A stretch of DNA of 64,000 nt, taken from Proales similis (lineage: Eukaryota; Rotifera; Eurotatoria; Ploima; Proalidae). Where the stretch lies: the NCBI GenBank assembly GCA_019059635.1, contig JAGVRJ010000009.1, positions 963,001-1,027,000 on the forward strand, given 5' to 3'. The notes under the pieces are model-generated. The model ran no database searches and was not told where the DNA came from. It was given only the letters and a program-made list of their open reading frames with translations. The stretch's first letter is position 1. Every line of letters begins with the position of its first letter. The position numbers and the translations under genes were made by a program. Of this stretch, positions 1 to 12,057 are shown in pieces.

Positions 1-13
1 CAAGCTTCAAGAC

Positions 14-3000
14 ATGCTGTTCGAGCTCAGATACAATCTGATCAAAACAGGTCTAATAAGCTCCCAGTTCTGCTCTAAATTGGCCAAATCCAAAATAGAA
101 TCTTATCTGCACGACTTTCTGATCGATTTCGAATCGAGCAAACAGCGGTCCGAATCCTACGACCAAGTGAATTCGAAGCTCAAAAAGCTAATCGAGATCT
201 TGTTCTATTTTTATCGCAAATCGTTCGAATGGCAATTGTCCAAGCCAGCTGATTCAGATCCTAGTAGCACAGAGCTGACTGAAATGCCTGTTGACAATGA
301 AACAGCGGACAGCCAAGCTGACGCCCAGAAAGACGAGAGCAGCGAAACAGCCATTGACCAAGTGTTCAAGAGACATGTAAAATACTGGCTCAACAAACTG
401 ACGCTGCTGTTGCTTGAAGAGAGCGAAAAGCTGCGCCTTAACAAGCTGACCACAGAGCAGAGCAGTCTGATTATCAGCTACTCGAGTGTTCATTTTGAAA
501 ATGTGTTCTTTATTCTGAATCATTTGCTGCGCGCTCCGTCAGCTTGTGAGTTTGCCAGTTTATTTCAATTGCCGCTGATTGTGCCCGCTAATGAAAAGCG
601 ACTACTGGCCAAGGTAAATTTGACCAGCTCGAGTAGCGATTCGGTGGTCAATTTGTATTTTGACTTTTACTTGAGAGTGATTGCCTGCTTCTCGCACGAC
701 ATTCGATTTCGCCGCGAGTTCTTGCTTATTCAGCCCAAAGAGGAGACGAGTGAGAACGCCAACTCCGCTTGGCAGCTGGTCGGTCTCGAAGGCGATTTAG
801 AAACGGCCGAGTCTGTGGTGGTCGACATAAGCGAAGATGATCTAATTGCGCTCTACTATCAAATTCCGTTCAACTCAATCTATCAGATGATGTGGACCTA
901 TATCGAAGAGCAGGGCGCCAACGGCGGTGATACTGGCAGCTCATCTAAACATCCGTCGGCGCACCCAGGACAACCGAATGCCGACTTTCGACGCAACTAC
1001 GTCTGCATGCGAATACTGTCTTTTCTGGACTATGTTTCTCGACTGAGTATTCGGGCGCTTCTCGTCTACAACCGGCTAAAGTACAAGAACTTTAGCAAGC
1101 TGGTCGGCAAGACCCTCAAGGAAGCGATTAAGTTCGCCTCGCTCTTAATGGACAACGGCAAGCAGCTCGACCCGGCTCATCTGGACAATTTCGCCAAACG
1201 AGTCTTCACAACCATAATATACTCGTCGAGAGTGAGATCTGTTCGCTGGACCATTCTGAGTCAACTCAACATCGGATCGCTGTCTTTGAGAACCAAATGG
1301 CTGATATTGAGTATAATGTGCGGCATTGATGTCTATCATGTCAACTTTCAGCACATTTTCGACCAGTCAGAGCCGAGCGACTATGTTCTGCATGCGACCG
1401 ACTCGGATCTGGAGACACTGCTGGAGAAGGAGCTGCAGACCGGCAGTGGTGACCTTGAAATATTCTCTTTCATGCGCAGCCTTCATTTCCTCGTCGATTT
1501 GAACGTCAGACAAGTGCAGCCGTCGCCTGGCGAGTGTCAGTTTATGAGCTGTGTGGTGAAAATTCTTTTCAAGGTCGCGTTCTGCTTCGAGTCCACGCGT
1601 GAAGTCTGCTACAAGGAAGGCAACGCGTTGATGTTCGCCATCACCGAGTCGCATCCGTTCTTGATCGGCACCATCCTGAACGAGATAGAGACCCATTTGA
1701 GCAAGATCGGAAAGCGTGCGCTCTATTTGACCGCTCAGCTGCCGTTCACCAGATGGTTCAATCAAGTCGACTGTCAACAAGATCTAAACTTTCTGCGCAG
1801 GTGCCTACTGGCCAATCAGAGCAACTCGATTTTGTTCACTGTGGCCCGCAACTGCATTGACAACTTGCTTTTCGAGGAGACTGACACAAACACCGTGTTT
1901 TACATATTTCAAGTCAAACTAGCCGTAATTCTGTTTGAGCTTCATTCGCGGATAAATGGGCCGGGCCACGGTTCGGTCAGCGAGCTGTTCGTTCAAGCGG
2001 AAAGTGAAACAGAAAGCCAAATCGAGCTGGCCAATCACTACGCACGTTTGTCCAAGGACAAGAAAGCAGGCCTTCTCGTCTGGATCTGGAAAACATTCGA
2101 GCGAATGGCAATTTGTTCACAAATCGATCGGCTCGAGGATATAAATCGAATTGAGGAGCTCGCCATGCAATACTCCCGTCATCGCATTCCATCGCAGCGT
2201 TACTTGCTCCGGTTCTACGAGATCTACTTGTGCCGAGTTGAATTTGACGAGCAGACCGGCTCTGTGGCGACCGTTATTCAGCCTCGGTGTCCACTCGAGT
2301 GCTACATTCGACTCATCTGGTCACGCTCTGGACACGACATTCAAGTTCTGTTCGATCATTCGCTCGACTTGCTCGAGTCGATTGTCAGTGCTCATAAAAA
2401 ACAGCCCTCGCTTTGTACATTCTCTTATCGCAGCGTGTTCAAGTGGCTCGACAGAATTGTGTTTGACAATTTCTACTCGGCGGAGCTGTTCGAGCAAGCG
2501 CTAAACAACAAACGGCACAAGTTCGCTTCTTTGCTTCTCCTGCTAATTCAAAACGTGCCCAGCGAGTCCATACTGAACGCTTTTTGTCAAATAATTGCCG
2601 ATCGCCTGTCCAGTCTGAATAACATGAAGTATCTTCAATTCTGGCTGCACTTGCTCATCAGCTGTGTGAAACAATGGCACAAGTACAGGAATGTGGTGAA
2701 AATGGTCGACTTTCTCATCGAGTACTCATTCCTGACTGGCAAGAGCTCGTTGCTGAATGCAGCCATTCTAGACGACTTATTCATGGTGGTCAAAAACGAC
2801 TTTGGCCTCGGAGAGGACGCTTATCTAGACCGCGCTGATGCTTCAAATTCGAACCAAAGCAATGGCCAGAGCTCAATGGGAAGCTGGCTCCAGCCTCCAC
2901 TTGGTTGGCTCAGCAATTCAGTTACGTTTGTGCTGAACGCGGCCTCAAACCATCAGCTGACCGAGTTCGATACCAATATTCGCTTTGGCTACGACAAGCG

Positions 3001-6000
3001 CATATTCAAAGAGTTTCCGTTCGTCGGCTTCTATTTAAGTCTGTGCGAAGAGCGTGTCGAACTTCAACTCAGTATTTGGAGCGTATTCCGTTCCAATCTT
3101 CTCACACTGCCGGCGAACAGCTCTGGTTCACAAGTGGAGGCCTGCTGGCGCAAATCGCTCGCGTCCATCAATCAGTCCAACAACCTTGATCTGAATATTC
3201 CGCCTCAGAGGTTAATGCTATTCAAATGGTGCGAACGGGCAATGCTTCTCTCGATGGACCATCCACTGCTCATTCTCTACTGGCAGCGCTTCTTCAGTAT
3301 CTACCTGGACAAGGACTTTTACTCGTCGCTGCCTAGTGTTCGTCACCCGGCCAACGCTGATTCGTCCGTTGAGCCAGACGCCGATCGCGCCTTCCAATCG
3401 CCCACTCTCAAGCTATTCAACAGCAGCTCTCATTTGAATTCTCTTCTCAAGCAACTTAAAAAACAACTCGAGCTCACCAGTGAACACTTCGCTTATTTAT
3501 GCGGCCCGAACAGCTCTTCGAACGGCTCATCTGTGCCCAGCAACGAGTTCGAACAGAACGAAATGATGAGCAAGCTATTCTATGCGCTCTCTTTATGGGT
3601 GGACGAAACCCGTCTCCACGATCCTCATCTCTACCTGCCAGCGCTGCCTGCTTACTACGAACCGAACCTGCTGGCTCGTCTATTCGCTCGCCAAGTGGAC
3701 CTTTGGACGAATTATGTCGATATAGACAAGATCAGGTTACACTTGAGCTCGAGAAACATCCGCTTGTCGGCCGCACGCACATCTGACAGTGGGCACTTGA
3801 TGCGCATGGGGAGTAATCGGGAAAAATTCTTCACCGCTCCGGATCGATTGGTGGTAGGTCGACCCGAGCTTGGCCGACTTGTGTTCACCTCGGCGCTGAA
3901 AGAACGATTTGGCGAGGCGATCGACAACCTCTTATCAGATCGATTGACTCGAGACGATTTGCATTTGATTCAAAATGTGAGCGAGCATCTCCTGCGCGAC
4001 ATATTTCGCTACAACAAGGAGCTAATCAATCACACTCTAAATCACATGTACAAACTGGACGACAAGCTGACCAACAAGCTGCTCATTCATTTGTGGCACA
4101 ACGAAGTCTGCGAGAAGTACATCCAAGTGCCATGCTCGAGTCTCATAAATCCGATGCATCAATGCAGTCGGCCGGCAATGGTCAAGTTCGTCTACGAACT
4201 GGCCACCAAACGCGACCAGTTCAGAAATGAAATAAAAGAGAACCGGACCAATTACGAGCGGATGATACTGACGTTTGTCGAGTCGGTTGAGACCGAAGGC
4301 AGCCAATTTCCGAGCGACGAGATAATCATATCGATGGTGGCCGTGAATCAACTCATTAAACGACTCCTACAGCTGCATCACAGGCAAATGCAGCAAGATG
4401 TCGACGAAAAGAAAGGACGCGCCTCTCTGCTCGATCAACTGCTCACTCGTCTATTCTATTTGCTGATCGATTTGTACGAGACACAAATGAACTACCCGCA
4501 CGATGTGATAAGCAAATACTCGGCGCAGACACGGGCGAACGACGAAGCAGAGAGCTCAAGCGATTCGATTCATCTCTACATGTTCGATCTCATTCAGCTG
4601 ATCGGCGTCAATTTCATTCAAATCGGCTCCAACGAGCTGAAGCTGTCCAGCAAGCAGCTCAAATTTCGACAAAAGAATCAGCAAATTCTGCTTGAGAAAA
4701 TTGTGCAAAAACTTACGTCGACCGTCACCATTCCGGCCGAGAATCTCTCGTCGTCAAGTCGCCGCAACAACAACACCATGCTTAACTTGATCAGAAACAA
4801 GCTGGCCCTCATGACATTGTGCTCTCAGTACGTTGAGCCGGACGACCTTCAGATGTTCAACGAATTCTATCAGACCATCCTCAGCTCGACGATCAGCATG
4901 CTTTTGAACGAGCCCAATAGCCAGGAGACGGCGCACATGCTCGATCAAAAGTTCTTGATTGTTTCGCAGCTCTTGGGCAAGTTTTCGTTTTTCAACTTGA
5001 ACAAGCTGCTCAAGAGTCCGGGCGAAGTGAGCGAGAACGAGTTTGACTTTGTGGCCGAAATCTGCTCGACGTTTGTGTCGACAAACGTCAACTTTCTGGC
5101 CGAACTAAACGTCGATCTGGACTCTTCATCTTCCGAGTCGGACAGACACCAACTGGACGATCAGTTCAACGCAGTTAGAATGAGAAATCTGAAAGCGATT
5201 GTCGAGCAGTGCGTTGACAATTTCGTGTCCATTCTTCACGTCGAGTATCCTTCGTTTTTCGAGTTCATGCTCAAAGAGTGTCTCAATTTCGCCGCCAATT
5301 CTCAACTGCTCAAATACGGCGATCGTCATCTGAGACAGCTTAACGCCATCATAAAGCAGAACGAGCTAATGGCTGTCAACAAAGAGCACACTCTAGAGCG
5401 CAGTCAGTTTCAGGCCACATTCGAGTTTCTCAGCCAATACTTTAGAATGGAACGCGACCGACTCGAGCAGCAGCGCAGCAGTTTGTTCTCGCACTGGTTC
5501 GTATACTCAGCCGAGCTCTGTGATCTGTTCGACAGCCTGCTCATGATCTATTTGGATCGATTCGTGTTCAAGGAGCTGAGCGAGAAAGCCAAGCAGAGCG
5601 ATGCAGCTTTCCAGAAAGCGTTCGACGACTTATGGACAAACTGCATCCTACAGCTCTATTCGGTTTGGATCAGCGTGGCCAATGTGCGCTTTGTGAGCTC
5701 GCAGAGTCTGATAAGAGTGAACGAAATTTACGAGCATGAGATCGCGCTGATCGTCAAAGAGCAGAGGCCACGTCCATCTCCAGCAACCGGCATCATGCTC
5801 ATGATTGACGCCTTCCTCGCCACTCTGAATTCAATTTTCGATCGACTTGTCTTGACCGGTCGTCCGACTCTACGCAACTATGCCATAAACAAGTTTGTTC
5901 ATTTCTACTACGAAGAGATGGCGTGTGCATTGAACTCGAGCTCGGCAATTAACGACAACGTTCTCGACTGCTATCACAGATGCATGAGGAAATACTGCAC

Positions 6001-7952
6001 CCGATGGCTTGACCAGTTCGAGCCCGACTACCAGACAATAAGCATCATGAGCGAGCTGAGTGGGGCCTCCAACGAGCGCCTGGTCAAATTTCTCGCCTTT
6101 GACTTGACTGCTCACATGAGCATTAGTCAAATAATCGAAAGCTACTACAAACAAATGGAGGCCGCTCAGATAAACGATTTGCTCAAGTATTGGCTTCAGC
6201 TGCTCACCGAGTTTTGCGTGCGAGATTCGATTCGCGAAAGTTCATTGTTCGAGTCAATGCTGCGTCCGGTGTACAATCAGGCAGAAATGCTTCAGCATTG
6301 GTCAATTCTGAGTGACAGCTCCTATCGGGAAGTTGTCTTCGAGCGATTCCTGGCCTCGGCCGATTACAAGTTCGCATTCGCCACCCGCGGAACCAATCGA
6401 GGCCTCGTCATGAATCTATTCAAATCGGCTGCTGAGTTCTACTCAATCAGTGACCTGAGCTGCTTTGCGTCGGCCAAGCGGCGCACATTTCTGCGCACGT
6501 TCTCCTCTCTGCTGCTAAAGGCCGATTCTCAGGCGATCAAACTCGACTACGATTCGTTTCAAAACTGCGTTCTAAATCTGCTAACCGACATTGAGACGTT
6601 CACAATGTCGACCGCTTCGGCTCAGAGCGCCGGCGCCCAGCTCGAGATCGGCTACTTGATCGACGAGGCCCTCAGACTGGTGAGCACTCGAAACGAAGTG
6701 GCCGACGTCTATCATATAATGTTCGAGACTTGGATCGGATCGTCAAGAGACTCGCCCATACTGCTCAATCTGATAAATCGAATTTCAGTTTGCGGCGAAC
6801 TTCAGCAGACCAGTGAGAGATATTGCGACCTACTTGAGCTCTGTCTCGAGGTCTACTTTGAAAGCAATCGAACCAGCATAGATCTGAACGAGGACAAGAA
6901 AATGATCACTTTGTTCATGCTCAAGCAAGTGAACGGCGAGTCGGAGGCTTGGAAAGAGCTGCTCAATCAGATTGAGTTCAATCTCGAGGGCGACGGCTTT
7001 GAGCCCCATTGCTTACGACACTCATCCTTCATTCTGCTCAACTTGTACATTTTAAAACGATTTCTGCTCCTGAGAGAAATGTACGCGCAGAACGGCGCCA
7101 GTCTGGCCGAAGCGTTGCTCAACTACTTGAAGAAGTTGGTCGACTCGTTTGTGGAAAAGCGTTCGAAGCCAAAAGTGCTCAAAGAGGAGAAATTCATTTT
7201 AATCGTCAATCGGCTGATCGAGTCCTATTTGTACATTATGCGTTTGAACCATTCGTCCAGAATTCAGAACTTGGTCGCCGAACAACTAATCACTCTAAGC
7301 CAGCTCCTGCTCTATTACGGTGAGGACTCGCTTAGCGCGCAGAATCCGATGAATGACGGCCAGTCAGCCGTGGACATACTTGCATCCATCGGATTGAACA
7401 TCTTGTCCAAAAAGTGAGTCGAACCAGTTCCTCTCTGCTCGAAAATGAGTCATTCGACTAAATAATTCCACTTGAAGGTCACCACTGAGTGTGAGATTTC
7501 GCTTTTATGCGCGCTGCATCTCCCTTTGCTTGATGAAGCAAATTTACGTTAAACAAGAGCAAGTAGACAGTGCCCAGAGCACTAATTACGGCGTTCGTAT
7601 GAGCCACTTAGACTTGCCGCTGTCGACAAGTGGCGACGATGTTGTCAACTTGACGTCAAGTGCGGCCAACTTTTCCTCATCGGTGCCTTCCGACTCTTTC
7701 TTGTCGGCCGCGTTCTCGTCCGGCGGCAAGAAGCAGTCGGCAATGAGCCAACTCTTCAACCAATGCACCCACCAGTTTCATCAGACTTTGCTCAACAAAG
7801 TCTACATGAGCGAGCCAGAGCTCTCTCATTTGGCTGAATACGTGGGTGAACACATTGCGCAGCAGTCGGCTCACTTTTGCCTTCCACAAGTCGCCAATAT
7901 GAGCAAATACATCTGCATTCAGCTCTTTAAAGACAAATATTATCTATTTTAA
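14..7952 (+). CDS. EPG5: EPG5-like autophagy tether, large protein
   Basis: EPG5 is a large Rab7 effector that tethers autophagosomes to late endosomes and lysosomes. The model has two exons, 14..7413 and 7478..7952, joined by a 64-nt intron (AAAAA|GTGAGT ... CTTGAAG|GTC). The open frame would otherwise stop at 7417; splicing restores it and adds a C-terminal segment (SPLSVRFRFYARCISL). The spliced product from the first visible Met is 2,624 aa, close to the roughly 2,580 aa I recall for the human protein. No stop lies between that Met and the window edge, so the true start may be upstream. It is helical throughout with no obvious catalytic motif. Family assignment rests on size and blocks such as HPLLILYWQRFF, recognised from memory. 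A poly(A) signal AATAAA lies at 8027..8032. RMC1 starts 249 nt downstream on the same strand. Confidence 0.75.
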
Positions 7953-8201
7953 TCAATTTCATTTATCTTCATCTCGACCGCTTTTAGTAAGGAAACGCCA
8001 AAAATAACAACAACAAAAAAAAAACAAATAAATTCCTCATTTGAAATGAAAACGCCCAAACATTTCTAAATCAATAAGAAACTCTTGGATGTAATGATCC
8101 ATTTGGTAGAATCGTCAGATTTCTAGTTTTTTAAATATCCATCTTGTAGAGAAGAGTGCTCGCAGTAAACAGAGACCAGTGGCTGGACTTGGGCGAACAA
8201 T

Positions 8202-10250
8202 ATGGCGAGTAGCAGTGAGACGGCTGAAAAACGGGAGATTTTGGCCTTGAGCGAACAGCCGGTCTATTTCGATCCGATCAGCAGCACGACAAATGTGTTT
8301 TTCGATCGCGAAAATCAGCAAATATTCTGCGTTCGTTCGAATGGCGCCGGCGGTGTAGTGGTCAAGGGGCCGAACAAGAATTTTGACTTTTCATTTCGAA
8401 TGGCCGACAAAGGCAGTGTGGCGTCGATAAAATTCTCGCCCAACATGAAGACGCTGGCAATTAGGAGAAAGGAACGCTGCGCAATTGACTTTATAAACTT
8501 CAAAGACTCCGAGCCTGTTCAGCCCGAGTACTCGCAAACGTTCAAAGCAAAGAGCAGCCGATTCCAAGACTGCCACTGGATCGACTCGAACGAGCTGCTG
8601 TTTGTCAGCGAGCAAGGCTTCGAGCATTATCAGCTCTATGCCGACAAACGTGCGCTCAAGCTCATCAAATTCTACAGCGTTCCTCTCAACTGGCTGATTT
8701 GGTCGCGTGACGCGCAAATATTCATCGTTTCGACCGGCAGCTACGGCTCTGTGCTCAATCCGTTTCTCTATTCCAAAGGGTCGTTCGTCAAACTGCCCAA
8801 ATTCGAAGTTGATCTTCCGCTGCCCGTCAACTTAGTCAAATACCGCTACGACAATAACCAAGACCAGAGCGGTCAGAGATATTACTTGAACGAATCGGAC
8901 GTGGTTGTTGGACGAGTCTACGGCGAATTCTATGTAATGGTCATCAGACAAATGAGCACAAACGCCGATCTGGCTTTGAAAGGCCGACGTCCTTCGACCC
9001 AGGCAGGCTTCTCTGAGATCGCCATGTACAAGCTGCTGCTCGACTCGCCGGCAAAGAAAACCAATGTGCTCAAGATCAACTGCTCTGGCCGCTTTACGCT
9101 CAATCTAGTCGACGAGCTGGTCGTTGTTCATCACCGCTCTTCTCTCTCGAGCATGATATTTGACATAAAAATGTCAGGCGAATTCAACGGCTACACCACG
9201 TGCAACTATCCGATATTTCGAAATGCCACGATCAAAAAGCCCACCTGCAACAAAGGCTTGGAAGAGCTGGAGCTTGAAACCTACTCAATTAATTGGATCA
9301 TGTTTTTCCCTGACGTGATCATAGACGCCAAACACGGCTACTTTTGGCACGTTAATTTGAACCTGAAGAACACTGACTTGAGTCTATTTTCCGAGTTTGA
9401 AGACGACCATCTCAAACTGGCCGAGTTTCTTCTCAATCGCAAGCATACAAAGGCGCTTTTAATAAATTTGATTCAGAACGCGGTGCGTCAAAAACAACCA
9501 CTGAGCAAAGTAGCGGCGCTGTTCAATCAAGTAAACGAGCTCTATAGACTCTCGATTGTTTTCAAGCAGACAGCAGCAGTGAATCCGTCCGAGGCGCCAG
9601 ATAGACAGATTGTTAGCCTTGAAATGAGCGACTTGGCCATTGTCGAGCAGTACGACATGCACAATTCAGTTCTCTATCCACTGCTTGAGGACGATTGCTG
9701 GTGGAACAGCAACGCAAGCCAAACAATTGCGGTCATAGTCGAGTACTTTAGCTCACTGAACGCCAAAATGATTCAAATCGAGCACTATCTATTCAAGCTG
9801 CTGGTGAATGCACTGATCAAAGACCACCGGCTCTACCAGCTTCACCAATATCTGCAATATCACGTTCTCACCGACTCCAAGCCGCTAGCGTGCCTACTGC
9901 TGAGCATTCAATCGACATACTCGGCTGCCAATCAGCTGGCGCTCGACATGCTCAAGCGTCTGGGCACCGCCAACGAGGAGATAGTCGACGTTTTACTTTC
10001 CAACAATCTTATACTCTCCGCCTTGCGCTTTTCCATTCAGGCCGGCATCGGCGATCAGATAAATGCGGGCAAGTTTTTGGAGAGCGCCATGGCCGTCGAC
10101 GACAAACTCATTTTCTACGAAGTATTCAAATTCTTTGAAGAACGCAACACTCGTCTAAGAGGCAAGCCCAACTTTTTGCCCCACGAGAACTGCGACTTTT
10201 ATGTGCAGCATTTCTTATCCTTATTTCAAACGCAGACCCGAGCCTCCTAA
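8202..10250 (+). CDS. RMC1: RMC1, regulator of the MON1-CCZ1 Rab7 exchange factor
   Basis: This single-exon gene encodes 682 aa, against about 657 aa in human RMC1 (C18orf8/Mic1). RMC1 is a subunit of the metazoan MON1-CCZ1 complex, the exchange factor that activates Rab7 on late endosomes and autophagosomes. Colinear conserved blocks are visible along the whole length: VFFDRENQQIFCVRS near the N-terminus, GVVVKGP, a beta-propeller-like first half, LVVVHH and IFDIK in the middle, then the C-terminal helical Mic1 domain with LHQYLQYHVL, DSKPLACLLLS and MLKRLGTANEEIV. The start Met at 8202 aligns with the family N-terminus. AATAAA follows at 10273..10278. It lies head-to-tail behind EPG5, a Rab7 effector. 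Confidence 0.95.
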   Translation: MASSSETAEKREILALSEQPVYFDPISSTTNVFFDRENQQIFCVRSNGAGGVVVKGPNKNFDFSFRMADKGSVASIKFSPNMKTLAIRRKERCAIDFINFKDSEPVQPEYSQTFKAKSSRFQDCHWIDSNELLFVSEQGFEHYQLYADKRALKLIKFYSVPLNWLIWSRDAQIFIVSTGSYGSVLNPFLYSKGSFVKLPKFEVDLPLPVNLVKYRYDNNQDQSGQRYYLNESDVVVGRVYGEFYVMVIRQMSTNADLALKGRRPSTQAGFSEIAMYKLLLDSPAKKTNVLKINCSGRFTLNLVDELVVVHHRSSLSSMIFDIKMSGEFNGYTTCNYPIFRNATIKKPTCNKGLEELELETYSINWIMFFPDVIIDAKHGYFWHVNLNLKNTDLSLFSEFEDDHLKLAEFLLNRKHTKALLINLIQNAVRQKQPLSKVAALFNQVNELYRLSIVFKQTAAVNPSEAPDRQIVSLEMSDLAIVEQYDMHNSVLYPLLEDDCWWNSNASQTIAVIVEYFSSLNAKMIQIEHYLFKLLVNALIKDHRLYQLHQYLQYHVLTDSKPLACLLLSIQSTYSAANQLALDMLKRLGTANEEIVDVLLSNNLILSALRFSIQAGIGDQINAGKFLESAMAVDDKLIFYEVFKFFEERNTRLRGKPNFLPHENCDFYVQHFLSLFQTQTRAS

Positions 10251-10517
10251 GGCGAACGAGGCTTAAATTTCGAATAAAAAAAATTTTCAAATTCATTTCA
10301 GACTCGACCCACGAGTGTATCAGCGCTTTTTCCTCATTTTATTCTCAGCTAATCTGAATCGGTACTTTGTCTTTTAGATCAAACATTAATCACGGCGATG
10401 AACGTGATCAGTCGAACACAAGTCAAATCACATGACTCTTGATTTATCTCAGCAGACTATTATTTAAACTGTGCGCTCACTCTTTATTCGGTTTTCTTTC
10501 TCTTAAAGCAGCCAGCA

Positions 10518-11843
10518 ATGTTGAGATCCGTGATCTGTTTGATTGCCGTAAGTCTGCTACAAGCATCTTCAGCCATCCGAACGTATCCTGGTTCGGTTCT
10601 GTCCAACTACAATCGTAAGTTTGACCCACTCGTCTCTAATCTGTATTTTTTTTTCTATTTTGAAAATTCGACTCGAAATGCAGAGTACACCCGGACCATC
10701 GAGTTGAATGTGAGCGATGACCAAGTGCGCTTTTTTGCGGTCGGCGACTGGGGAGGCCTGCCCGTGTTCCCTTACAGAACTATAGTGCAGCAGAATTTGG
10801 CTATTTACATGGCTCAACAGACAAAACAACGCAATGTGCAATTTCAACTCGCTCTCGGTGACAATTTCTATTTCCATGGCGTTCAGAACGACTCGGATCA
10901 TCGATTTGTGGTTGGTAGAATTACGTCAGAAAAAGCGTTGATTTCATTCATTCATTCATTTATTATTGATTGTCTGCTCTGCTTTCATAGGAAACATTTG
11001 AGACGGTGTTCGATAAAACCGACCTGAGCAATCCTTGGTTTGTCCTGCTAGGTGAGGAAACTTGATGCGTTCTACTTGTTCAAACTGAGCTGACGCATGG
11101 CAAATTAAGGAAACCACGACCATTACGGTAATGCAAGTGCGCAAATCGCCTACACAAACAAGTCGAATAGATGGTAAAGCCGGCTGCAGAATTATGAAAT
11201 CAGGAAGAGCTTATAAATGGTATTCAATTAATTTAGGGTGATTCCGGACTACTTTTACGGTATTGACATTAACACGAAGCGAGGCAAACTGGTGCACATA
11301 ACCATGATCGATACAGTGCTGCTCTGCGGCGATAATGGCCACGACCATTCGGCTCAAAAGCGCAAGCAAATGAGTCAAAAGGCGAGGCAATTAGCTGACG
11401 ACTATTTCGAATGGATCGAAGAAGACCTGAAACGAGCGCGCGCGGCCAACTTCTCGCATTTGATTGTCGCCGGCCATTACCCAGTCTGGTCGGTGGCCGA
11501 GCATGGGCCTGATCAATGCTTGGTCGATCGCTTGCGACCTCTTTTGCACAAGTACAAAGTGAAATCCTACCTAGCCGGTCATGAGCATGACATGGAACAT
11601 TTGAGACATAGTTACCTGAACCACACGGTGGATTATGTAATTTCCGGCGCGGCCGACACAATTTACTACTCTCAGCAGCATTTGGCCAACGTGCCTGCAG
11701 GCTCTTTCAAATACTACTGGGCCGATGTGGTTCAGTTGTATGGAGCCATTTGCTTAATAGAGGCCGACGAGCTCAAGCTGACTTATGAATATTTAGAAAC
11801 CACCGGCAAATCGCTCTATAAATTTAGCTCGAGCCTTGACTGA
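10518..11843 (+). CDS. Purple (tartrate-resistant) acid phosphatase, ACP5-like
   Basis: This is a binuclear metal phosphomonoesterase of the lysosome or secretory pathway. Exons are 10518..10614, 10684..10910, 10991..11051, 11110..11173 and 11237..11843. They sum to 1,056 nt and 351 aa (human ACP5: about 325). The N-terminus is a signal peptide (VICLIAVSLLQASSA). Metal ligands appear in family order: GDWGG, GDNFYFHGV, GNHDHYGN (made by joining exons 3 and 4), a VAGHYP block and GHEHDMEH. AEHGPDQCLVDRLRPLL matches ACP5 closely. The intron after GTG at 10910 was chosen because the neighbouring donor would create an early stop. AATAAA is at 11927..11932. Confidence 0.93.
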
Positions 11844-12057
11844 TTATGATTGTTCCTGTAAAAGAAGTAAAGCCCAGAAACGAATATTTGCTTCGATCAC
11901 CGGCTAAGAGAATGTTTTATTTCAAAAATAAATAAATGAGTTTTTTTTTCTTTGTCGTCTCTGAGGTGCAAAATGAAATCAACTCACTGGGAAAGATTGA
12001 AAGTAAAATCGAACAAGTAAAAACTGAATGATCAAGTTTATGTACAAACTAAAGCAA

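Noticed and set aside
211-523. Overlapping minus-strand open frames inside EPG5
   Set aside because: They lie opposite a 7.4-kb conserved frame, share its codon periodicity and have no family resemblance; the same holds for the other antisense frames in EPG5, RMC1 and RIC8.
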